From CAZUDI01 sp964618975 (lineage in GTDB: Bacteria; Desulfobacterota; Desulfomonilia; UBA1062): a DNA stretch of 21,706 nucleotides. Below are positions 15,119 to 21,328 of this stretch, one piece after another; the stretch's first letter is position 1, and each line of letters opens with the position of its first letter. Under the pieces are notes generated by a model. The model did not search any database and had not been told where the DNA came from. It saw only the letters and a program-made list of their open reading frames with translations. Location: assembly GCA_964618975.1 (NCBI GenBank), contig CAZUDI010000065.1, positions 1-21,706 of the forward strand, read 5' to 3'. A program made the position numbers and the translations under genes.

Positions 15119-16738
15119 ATGAAAACCGATATCCAGATTGCACAGGAAGTCCCCCTTCGGCCGGTGGCGGAGATTGCCGCCTCGCTGGGCCTGGGCCCGG
15201 AAGACATCATCCCCTATGGCCACTACATGGCCAAGCTTCCCCTGGGGATCACGGAGCGCCTCCGGGAGGCCCCGGACGGCAAGCTGATCCTGGTCACGGC
15301 CATGTCGCCCACCGCCATGGGCGAGGGCAAGACCACCACCACCATCGGCCTGGGCCAGGCACTGCGACAGATCGGCAGGAAGGCCATGATGGCCATTCGG
15401 GAACCCTCCCTGGGGCCGTGCATGGGTCTCAAGGGCGGTGCGGCCGGCGGGGGCTACTCGCAGGTGCTGCCCATGGAGGATATCAACCTGCACTTCACCG
15501 GCGACCTGCACGCGATCACCGCAGCCCACAACCTTCTGGCCGCGGTCACGGACAACCACCTTCACCAGCGGCGCGCTCCCGAGATCAATCCCCGCCACAT
15601 CGTCTGGAGACGCGTGATCGACATGAACGACCGCTCGCTGCGCAGCATCATCCTGGGGCTTGAGGACCAGGGGCGCAACGGGGTGATGCGCGAGGACGGG
15701 TTTATGATCACGGCGGCCTCGGAGATCATGGCCATCTTCTGTCTGGCCGGCAGCCTCAGGGAGCTCAAAGAGAGGATCGGCAACGTGATTGTGGGCTACG
15801 ACTACCTGCACAAGCCCATCTGTGCCCGCGACATCGGGGCCCAGGGTGCCATGGCCGCGCTGCTCAAGCACGCCATCCACCCCAACCTGGTACAGTCCGT
15901 CGAAGGCTGTCCGGTGCTGGTCCATGGCGGTCCGTTCGCCAATATCGCCCACGGGTGCAGCACCCTCATCGCCACGCGCATGGCGCGCAAGCTCTCGGAT
16001 TACACCGTCACCGAGGCCGGCTTCGGGGCCGACCTGGGGGCCGAAAAGTTTTTCCATATCAAGTGCCGCAGCAGCGGCCTGCGGCCCTCGGCCGCCGTGC
16101 TGGTAGTGACGAGTCGAGCCTTTGCCCTGCACGGCATCGGGAACATACGCAAGCATATAGAGACGCTGGGGCTCTTCGGGGTACCGGCGATCATCTCCAT
16201 CAACCGTTTTGCCAGTGACCGCGAGGATGACCTGGCCGAACTGAGGCAGCGCTGCCGGGATCTGGGGGTGGAGGCCGTGATCACGGATTTCCGCGAGAAC
16301 GGCGGGGCCGGCGGGCTGGAGCTGGCCGAGAAGGTCGTTGAACTCTGCGGGAGGCCCGCGGAATTAAACATGCTCTACGAACTGGATTGCGGCATCAAGG
16401 AGAAGGTGACCGCGGTGGCCACCCGGGTCTACGGCGCCGCCGGGGTGGAGTTTTCGGCCCAGGCCGCAAAGGACATCAAGCAGATCGAGAACATGGGCTA
16501 CGGCACGTTGCCGGTGTGCATCGCCAAGACCCAGTCCTCCCTGACCGACAACCCCAAACGGCCCGGATTTCCTAAGGAGCCCTTCACCATCTCCGTCTCG
16601 CAGGCCCGGGTCTCGGCCGGGGCCGGTTTTGTGGTGATCTACACCGGCAAGATCCTCTCCATGCCCGGCCTGCCCCTGACGCCCGCCGCGCTGATGATCG
16701 ACGTGGACGACCACGGCAATATCAGCGGGCTCTTCTGA
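15119..16738 (+). CDS. fhs: Formate-tetrahydrofolate ligase
   Basis: This 539-aa enzyme makes 10-formyl-tetrahydrofolate from formate, tetrahydrofolate and ATP, feeding C1 metabolism or the methyl branch of the Wood-Ljungdahl pathway. The ATP-binding loop SPTAMGEGKTTT is near 63-74 and REPSLGP is at 94-100. FTGDLHAITAAHNLLAA, VHGGPFANIAHG and TEAGFGADLGAEKF are all intact. Compared with the Moorella sequence as I remember it (about 557 aa), one segment after residue 338 (about 16133-16155) is shorter by about 18 residues: HG-IGNIRKHIE replaces a longer helix-loop. The family motif MPGLPK near the C-terminus reads MPGLPL. The start ATG 15119 has AGGGAAAG upstream. It probably shares a transcript with the ACT-HAD gene. 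Confidence 0.96.
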   Translation: MKTDIQIAQEVPLRPVAEIAASLGLGPEDIIPYGHYMAKLPLGITERLREAPDGKLILVTAMSPTAMGEGKTTTTIGLGQALRQIGRKAMMAIREPSLGPCMGLKGGAAGGGYSQVLPMEDINLHFTGDLHAITAAHNLLAAVTDNHLHQRRAPEINPRHIVWRRVIDMNDRSLRSIILGLEDQGRNGVMREDGFMITAASEIMAIFCLAGSLRELKERIGNVIVGYDYLHKPICARDIGAQGAMAALLKHAIHPNLVQSVEGCPVLVHGGPFANIAHGCSTLIATRMARKLSDYTVTEAGFGADLGAEKFFHIKCRSSGLRPSAAVLVVTSRAFALHGIGNIRKHIETLGLFGVPAIISINRFASDREDDLAELRQRCRDLGVEAVITDFRENGGAGGLELAEKVVELCGRPAELNMLYELDCGIKEKVTAVATRVYGAAGVEFSAQAAKDIKQIENMGYGTLPVCIAKTQSSLTDNPKRPGFPKEPFTISVSQARVSAGAGFVVIYTGKILSMPGLPLTPAALMIDVDDHGNISGLF

Positions 16739-16866
16739 AGCGGCCCTGGCCTGGCGCCGTGCCCGCACTGACCCGGGGTGCGCCGTGTGAGGCCCAGCTG
16801 AGAGTTGACAAGGGTGGTAAGGGGCGGCTATTGAGCGGGATCAAGACGAGGAAAAGGAGAGCATGC

Positions 16867-17172
16867 GTGGCTAATAAAGCCCTCAAGGGATCGCAAAGGA
16901 CCTATCTGCGGGGCCTGGCGCACAGTCTGCGCCCGGTCGTCCAGGTGGGGAAAAACGGCATCACCCCCGAAGTGATCAGGGCCGTGGATGAGGCCCTCGA
17001 GAAGCACGAACTCATCAAGGTCAAGTTCGTGGACTTCAAGGAGGCCCGCCGGGCGCTCACGCAGGAACTTGGGGAACGCACCACCTGCGAGAGCGTGGGC
17101 CTGATCGGGAATATCGCCATCCTCTACCGCGAACAGCCCGACCCGGACAAGCGCCGCATCACCCTGCCCTGA
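16867..17172 (+). CDS. yhbY: YhbY-family RNA-binding protein (CRM domain), ribosome assembly
   Basis: This 101-aa protein consists of one CRS1-YhbY (CRM) domain. It begins with LKGSQRTYLRGLAHSLRPVVQVGKNGIT, containing the conserved GKNG loop (28-31), followed by the helix EVIRAVDEALEKHELIKVKF and the C-terminal IGNIAILYRE strand. YhbY associates with pre-50S particles. The GTG at 16867 is chosen because AAAAGGAGA lies about ten bases upstream and the family's N-terminus starts there; an ATG at 16863 is out of frame, and a GTG at 16759 adds an unconserved tail. It follows fhs after 128 bases. A weak hairpin without a T-run (17181-17206) follows its stop. Confidence 0.93.
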   Translation: MANKALKGSQRTYLRGLAHSLRPVVQVGKNGITPEVIRAVDEALEKHELIKVKFVDFKEARRALTQELGERTTCESVGLIGNIAILYREQPDPDKRRITLP

Positions 17173-17225
17173 ATCGGCGTTGTCGGGAAGGAGAGATCCC
17201 CCGACAGCGAGAGGGGGTGCGGAGT

Positions 17226-17441
17226 CTAGCGCCTACCCCTTCTCTCCAGCCGCTGGTGGATGACCTCCATGATGAGGATGGCGGCAAATACCCCGATATA
17301 GATGAAGACGGCATTACCCAGGGTGGCGACGGAGAAACCCGGCTGCATGAGCTGCATGAGAAAAACAATGGCTGCCGTCACCCCCAGCGCGACGATGGCC
17401 GTGATGACGAGATACAGCAGGTCAATTTTCATGGTCCCCAT
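17226..17441 (-). CDS. Small two-helix inner-membrane protein, 71 aa
   Basis: I do not recognise the family. The protein has two clear membrane helices (about 8-28, LLYLVITAIVALGVTAAIVF; about 40-60, LGNAVFIYIGVFAAILIMEV), joined by a short loop containing MQPGF. It has a basic C-terminal tail, HQRLERRGRR, which suggests a cytoplasmic C-terminus. The frame is open further upstream to 17588, but the ATG at 17441 is the better start because GGGGAGA lies six bases before it; an ATG three codons later is also possible. It converges with yhbY (54 bases between stops) and diverges from rlmN. A dyad GGCAAG-N6-CTTGCC (17499-17516) sits in the divergent region. Confidence 0.72.
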   Translation of the reverse strand: MGTMKIDLLYLVITAIVALGVTAAIVFLMQLMQPGFSVATLGNAVFIYIGVFAAILIMEVIHQRLERRGRR

Positions 17442-17586
17442 AGAATCTCCCCGGTGTGCCTTGTGGCAGCCATTACTATATCGATGCGCCCCTGGGCGGG
17501 CAAGGTCAAACTTGCCGGGGACAAGCAAGGCACAACCCACGAGGTCGCGCTGGGCGACGGGCGGCGGTCCGTGATATGATGGCCGC

Positions 17587-18714
17587 ATGGAGACCGAGAT
17601 GACCGATCACAGGCGTGCCTTGCCTGGTCCCGCTCCAGGGGAGGCCCTGAACCTCATGGCCCTGACCTGCGGGGAACTGGCCGGGGAACTGACCCGGCGC
17701 TACGGCAAGGGGTCCTACCACGCCGCGGCACTCTATCGCGGGATCTTCAGACAGGGGTGCACCACCTGGGAGGAGGTGCCCGGGCTTAGGGACTCACCCG
17801 TGCTGCTGAGGCGGCTGACGGCCGACGTGTATCTGCCTGATTGCCGCATCGCGGCAGTGCAGTCCGAGGCCGGGGTGGTGAAGTTCGCGTCAAGGCTCGG
17901 CGACGGTCAGATTATCGAGTCCGTCATCATCCCCGCCGCGGGGCGCACCACGCTGTGCCTTTCGTCACAGGTCGGCTGCCGCATGGGCTGCCGCTTCTGC
18001 GCCACGGGCAAGGGGGGCTTCGTGCGCGACCTGCGCGTGGAGGAGATCGTCTGGCAGGTCCTGGCGGCGCGTTTCAGCCTGGGCCGGCGGGTCGATAACC
18101 TCGTGTTCATGGGCATGGGCGAGCCCCTGGACAATTTCGACCACGTTATTCAGGCCCTGCGGGTGCTCAGCGATCAGCGCGGCTTGAACATCGCCTACCG
18201 CCACATCACCCTGTCCACCGCCGGGCACGTCGAGGGCCTCGCCCGGCTCAAAGCCTTCGACCTGCCGCGACTGCGCCTGGCGGTATCGCTGAACACGGCC
18301 GATGAGGCGCTGCGCAGCGCGCTCATGCCCATCAACCGGCGCTACCCCCTCGATAGGCTCAAGGCCGAGCTCAGGGCCTTCCCGCTGGGGAAAGGCGGGG
18401 TGATCCTGATCGAGTACGTGTTGCTGGCCGGCATCAACGACCACCTGGAGGATGCCCTGGCCCTGGCACGTTTTCTCGAAGGCCTGCCGATGCGGGTCAA
18501 CGTGATCGCCTATAATCCGGGCCCCCAGAAGGAATTTTGCAGCCCCTCGCCGGAGGTGCTGCGGCGTTTCTGCGCCTGGCTGGCGCAAGAAGGGGTCTTC
18601 GTACGCGCGCGGGTCTCGCGCGGGCAGGGCATCATGGCGGCCTGCGGCCAGCTGGGGGCCTCCCTCGGGCGCACTCCCCTTCAGGGGGACAACCAGGGCG
18701 GCGGTGCCCGATAA
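17587..18714 (+). CDS. rlmN: Dual-specificity RNA methyltransferase RlmN (radical SAM)
   Basis: This 375-aa radical-SAM enzyme adds a 2-methyl group to A2503 of 23S rRNA and A37 of some tRNAs. The iron-sulfur cluster motif C131xxxC135xxC138 is in GCRMGCRFCATG. GMGEPLDNFD (176-185) and HITLSTAGHV (206-215) are typical. The methyl-carrying cysteine is C353 in AACGQLG, and the catalytic-type glutamate is E111 in ESVIIP. It matches RlmN rather than Cfr in overall layout. The start is uncertain. ATG 17587 and ATG 17599 both lack a strong ribosome binding site, and the first 18 residues look unconserved. The C-terminal tail after GASLGR is short and Gly/Gln-rich. It stands alone and converges with the flavoprotein gene. 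Confidence 0.93.
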   Translation: METEMTDHRRALPGPAPGEALNLMALTCGELAGELTRRYGKGSYHAAALYRGIFRQGCTTWEEVPGLRDSPVLLRRLTADVYLPDCRIAAVQSEAGVVKFASRLGDGQIIESVIIPAAGRTTLCLSSQVGCRMGCRFCATGKGGFVRDLRVEEIVWQVLAARFSLGRRVDNLVFMGMGEPLDNFDHVIQALRVLSDQRGLNIAYRHITLSTAGHVEGLARLKAFDLPRLRLAVSLNTADEALRSALMPINRRYPLDRLKAELRAFPLGKGGVILIEYVLLAGINDHLEDALALARFLEGLPMRVNVIAYNPGPQKEFCSPSPEVLRRFCAWLAQEGVFVRARVSRGQGIMAACGQLGASLGRTPLQGDNQGGGAR

Positions 18715-18807
18715 GGAAAGGACCCGGATAGGCACCTTTTAAGCCAGGGACCGCTAGCGCGGCCGTTACGGGGTTGGGGTGTGGCCGGTACTTGAGCAGG
18801 GACAGAG

Positions 18808-18846
18808 GCCGGGGACAGCGCCCTTTTGAACGGCGCTGTCCCCGGC
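18808..18846. repeat. 15-bp perfect palindromic hairpin between convergent genes
   Basis: GCCGGGGACAGCGCC (18808-18822) pairs perfectly with GGCGCTGTCCCCGGC (18832-18846) around a nine-base loop CTTTTGAAC. It lies between the 3' ends of rlmN and the flavoprotein gene. No T-run follows it on either strand. The GGGGACAG/CTGTCCCC core recalls REP-like dispersed palindromes seen in some proteobacteria. It may work as a bidirectional transcript-end or mRNA-stabilising element. Confidence 0.75.
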
Positions 18847-18934
18847 GGGCGGGTTAATCATGGGTATGCATCCCGGGGCAAGCTTAAAGCCCCTGCCTGC
18901 CGCCGTCAGCAGCGGGGGATTCGACCCATAGCGA

Positions 18935-20479
18935 CTAAACCTTTTCCTTGGCGGCGTTGATTCCGGCGATGCGTCCGAAGACGACACAGTCGGGTATGGC
19001 ATTGCCGCCCAGGCGGTTCGATCCATGAATTCCGCCGGTCACCTCGCCGGCGGCGTAGAGATGCGGAATCGTTTTGCCCCAGATATCGATCACCTGGGCC
19101 ATCTTGTTGATCCTGAGGCCGCCCATGGTGTGGTGCACGGCGGGCCACTGCGCAATGGCATAGAAAGGCCCCTTGTCCAGGGGAAGCATGGCACTGGTGA
19201 TGGGCTTGTTGAAGTCCGGATCCTTCCCATCCTTGAGGTACTGGTTGTGCTTCTTGATCGTTTCCTCCAGATTGGCCGGCGGAACACCGATTTTCCCGGC
19301 CAGTTCGGCCAGGCTGTCGGCCTTGACGAAGCGTCCCCTCTCGATCCCCTTGTCCACCTCTTCCTTGGTCCCCATCTTGGGGATCATCTTTTCATGGAAG
19401 ATGGAGTACGTGGGTTTCTTGCCGGTGCCGATCTCCGCATAGGAGACCACGTCGCGGCGTTCCAGCTCGTTCACGAAGCGCTTGCCGTTCACATCCACGT
19501 AGACAATGCCGTAGCCCGGCCCCCGGAAGGGATAGACCGCCGGGGCGTCCAGGGTACCCTTCACCGGTTCGGCAAAGGGGTAGAGCTGGATGAAGCACAG
19601 CTGCAGGGAATCGGCCCCGATGGCCTGGGCATAGCGGATCATCTCGCCGGTGGCCCCCATGTGATTGGTGCAGTTGAATTCGGGGACGATGGCCGGATTG
19701 AACTGCTTCCGCATCTCGATGTCCCGGCTGAAGCCGCCCGAACAGAGGATCAGTGCCCGCGTCACCTTGATGTTCTTGACCTTGTTGCGTTCCTTGACCT
19801 CGATCCCGAGCACCGGTCCGTCGGTGTCCTTGCGCCAGATCCACGTCACGTCGGCCCGGCTGCGCATGGTGGCCCCGAAACCTTCGGCGATCTTCTTGAG
19901 GGCCTCGGTGTAGCCGCGGCCGACACCCTCCACGCAGGTGTGGGTGCGATAGGCGCTATGGCCACCGGTGCGGTTCAGAATCTCCCGCAGCCTTGCCCCG
20001 CCATCTTCGATCATCCAGTTCAGGGCGGGTGTCGCGCCGTCGGCCAGGATCCTTGCCAGTTCGGGGTCGCCGTAATAGTCGCCGCCCTTGACGGTGTCCT
20101 TTGCATGCAGGTCCACGCTGTCGTCACCCAGCTTGAGCTTCTCACGCAGGTGATGCAGGTCGTCCCAGGAATTGTACTCGCCGCCGTTGATAACCGAGTT
20201 GCCGCCATAGACAGGCATTTTCTCCAGGATGATGACCTTGGCCCCTCCCTTGGCCGCCTCGGCGGCGGCCGCCAGTCCGGCAAAGCCCGACCCGATCACC
20301 ACGGTATCGATGGTTTCGTCCCACTTGGTCGGGAGCATCTTTTCGGCAGCCCGGGCCTCCCCCTTGGTCAGGTTCAGCGCCATGACCCCCGACGAGGCCA
20401 CAATGCCCGCAGTCATGGCCCCCTTGAGCAGGTCCCGCCGCGTGATTCCCCCCCGATTCTCCTTGCCATCCTTTTTCAT
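18935..20479 (-). CDS. Tat-exported FAD-dependent reductase (fumarate/urocanate/methacrylate reductase-like flavoprotein)
   Basis: This 514-aa protein begins with a Tat signal (ITRRDLLKGAMTAG, twin arginines at 14-15, signal ending near ARA-AEK at 44-45), so it should act in the periplasm. The FAD-binding Rossmann motif is VVIGSGFAGLAAA (60-72) with E86, followed by YGGNSVINGG (91-100). Active-site residues of the flavocytochrome c3 fumarate reductase family appear kept: R334 in NGKRFVNE, H450 in HHTMGGLR, and R489 in GSNRLGGNA. No CxxCH heme motif and no FMN-binding domain are present, so electrons must come from another protein. The substrate could be fumarate, urocanate, methacrylate or another enoate. 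GGAGGTG precedes the ATG by six bases. It appears as a single-gene unit with no cytochrome gene in the window. Confidence 0.9.
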   Translation of the reverse strand: MKKDGKENRGGITRRDLLKGAMTAGIVASSGVMALNLTKGEARAAEKMLPTKWDETIDTVVIGSGFAGLAAAAEAAKGGAKVIILEKMPVYGGNSVINGGEYNSWDDLHHLREKLKLGDDSVDLHAKDTVKGGDYYGDPELARILADGATPALNWMIEDGGARLREILNRTGGHSAYRTHTCVEGVGRGYTEALKKIAEGFGATMRSRADVTWIWRKDTDGPVLGIEVKERNKVKNIKVTRALILCSGGFSRDIEMRKQFNPAIVPEFNCTNHMGATGEMIRYAQAIGADSLQLCFIQLYPFAEPVKGTLDAPAVYPFRGPGYGIVYVDVNGKRFVNELERRDVVSYAEIGTGKKPTYSIFHEKMIPKMGTKEEVDKGIERGRFVKADSLAELAGKIGVPPANLEETIKKHNQYLKDGKDPDFNKPITSAMLPLDKGPFYAIAQWPAVHHTMGGLRINKMAQVIDIWGKTIPHLYAAGEVTGGIHGSNRLGGNAIPDCVVFGRIAGINAAKEKV

Positions 20480-20661
20480 CTGAACACCTCCATCTGTGGT
20501 TTTTCACCCTCCAATACGAACACCCCGCTCCATTGCTCAGGCGACCTGGGTCTGGCGCTCATTGATGAGTTCACGATGGCAAGTCGATATGTCAGTCCAT
20601 TACCGATGTTCGTCATGGGAAAGGGTGGCTGTCTTAGAATAGTAATCAGGAGGACCTGGTA

Positions 20662-20778
20662 ATGCAAACAGGTGGTTGCGGTCCTCTGGCTTGCGCCCTG
20701 CGGCTCGATAGCGCTCCCGATCGGGAAGGGCTCGCCCCCAGCAGGTATATTCCTGAAAGGATGTCGGTTTGCGCATAA
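20662..20778 (+). CDS. Possible 38-aa small ORF with strong Shine-Dalgarno
   Basis: AGGAGGA (20648-20654) lies seven bases before ATG 20662, an ideal arrangement. The frame runs to TAA at 20776-20778 and encodes MQTGGCGPLACALRLDSAP followed by about 19 residues, including three cysteines. I do not recognise it. The ribosome binding site is better than expected by chance, but the peptide has no clear feature, so it could be a small protein, a leader peptide or an accident. Confidence 0.3.
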   Translation: MQTGGCGPLACALRLDSAPDREGLAPSRYIPERMSVCA

Positions 20779-20916
20779 TATCTTACTTATAATCCGCTGT
20801 CCTTGATCGACAAGGGCAGGCGCGAGGCGATATACAGAACGCCTGGGGGCGGGGCGGCACCGGAATCGGGGGAAACGAGGCGGGCGCAAAGGCAAGGGTG
20901 TCCTGATTTGTCATGA

Positions 20917-20955
20917 TTAACCAATAGTTAACCGCGGTTTTGTCGTTTATTAACC
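20917..20955. promoter_or_regulatory. Three helically phased TTAACC repeats, candidate regulator site
   Basis: TTAACC occurs at 20917-20922, 20928-20933 and 20950-20955, with start-to-start distances of 11 and 22 bases, one and two helical turns. The middle copy forms part of a ten-base palindrome AACCGCGGTT (20930-20939). The array lies about 60-97 bases before the ATG at 21014. The spacing suggests cooperative binding on one face of the DNA. Confidence 0.45.
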
Positions 20956-20962
20956 CTGAAGT

Positions 20963-20987
20963 GGTAGCCCCTGTGCCAGGGGTTACC
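20963..20987 (+). repeat. 11-bp stem-loop before the gene remnant
   Basis: GGTAGCCCCTG (20963-20973) pairs with CAGGGGTTACC (20977-20987) around a TGC loop, with one G-T wobble. It sits between the TTAACC array and the purine-rich ribosome binding site (GAGGGGG) of the remnant gene at 21014. It could be a leader hairpin or part of an operator. Confidence 0.5.
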
Positions 20988-21013
20988 CTCCCCACCATCA
21001 AGAGGGGGATGCT

Positions 21014-21246
21014 ATGAAAAAGAATCTGGCGAGGATGGCCGCCCTGGCGGTTTTCTGTGGCAGCCTGCCCGCCGGGGCTACCAGGCCTCCAAGATCGAGG
21101 CCGGGCTGAGCAGTCCGGTTGAGAACGTCAGATACGACGACAAGGTCAGTACCCGGGGCACCTTCGTCAATTTAATCGCTATGAATCAAATTCCCCGCTG
21201 CTTGCAGCGGCATAGTGGGTCCAGGGTTCACCCTGGGTTTCCCTGA
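21014..21246 (+). pseudogene. Frameshifted, truncated remnant of a secreted protein gene
   Basis: A good ribosome binding site (AGAGGGGGATGCT) and ATG 21014 start a clear signal peptide, MKKNLARMAALAVFCGSLPA. The frame then runs into a stop at 21107-21109 after 31 codons. In the next frame, protein-like sequence continues from 21076 as GYQASKIEAGLSSPVENVRY followed by DDKVSTRGTFVN. Soon after it changes character and stops at 21244-21246. A one-base frameshift near 21070-21076, plus loss of the 3' part, best explains this. The original family is not recognised. The intact promoter-like region in front suggests recent decay. A sequencing error could explain the frameshift but not the short length. 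Confidence 0.55.
21195..21236. repeat. Two small dyads downstream of the remnant gene
   Basis: CCGCTGC (21195-21201) pairs with GCAGCGG (21204-21210), and CCAGGG (21221-21226) pairs with CCCTGG (21231-21236), which is followed by GTTT. The second could be a weak terminator for the remnant gene; the first leaves a two-base gap and may be only a palindrome. Confidence 0.4.
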
Positions 21247-21279
21247 TTACGCCCTGGGTGTATCTGGATGAGACAAACC

Positions 21280-21313
21280 GCGGCAGGCAGCCCCCTGGGG
21301 GGCTGCCTGCCGC
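21280..21313 (-). terminator. 15-bp hairpin, probable terminator of the MFS gene
   Basis: GCGGCAGGCAGCCCC (21280-21294) and GGGGCTGCCTGCCGC (21299-21313) form a perfect 15-bp stem with a four-base loop. It begins 15 bases after the MFS stop codon on the minus strand. Only a short T-rich stretch (GGTTTGTCTC) follows on that strand, so it is less canonical than the liv terminator. Confidence 0.65.
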
Positions 21314-21328
21314 TTGGCCCGCCCGTTG

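Larger units (their letters stand above)
20480..21013. other. 534-base intergenic region between divergent units
   Basis: No well-supported gene lies here. The base composition is less GC-rich than in neighbouring genes. It contains a possible 38-codon ORF with a good ribosome binding site (20662-20778), AT-rich promoter-like sequence (CATAAT at 20774, TATAAT at 20788), three phased TTAACC repeats (20917-20955), and a stem-loop at 20963-20987 just before the remnant gene at 21014. A minus-strand open frame at 20476-20895 overlaps the flavoprotein start and looks spurious. Confidence 0.5.

Noticed and set aside
13921..15210. A 429-codon minus-strand frame opposite the ACT-HAD gene, and a similar 366-codon one opposite fhs (15056-16156).
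   Set aside because: Both are antisense to well-recognised genes and carry no recognisable domain.
17181..17206. TGTCGGG paired with CCCGACA after yhbY as a terminator.
   Set aside because: A seven-pair stem with a 12-base loop and no T-run is too weak to call.
19025..20662. A 545-codon open frame on the plus strand opposite the flavoprotein gene.
   Set aside because: Opposite a gene with a Tat signal, FAD motifs and a good ribosome binding site; the composition looks like a mirrored coding frame.
20476..20895. A 139-codon minus-strand frame upstream of the flavoprotein gene.
   Set aside because: It overlaps the flavoprotein start codon and ribosome binding site, has no ribosome binding site of its own that I could see, and no protein-like features.
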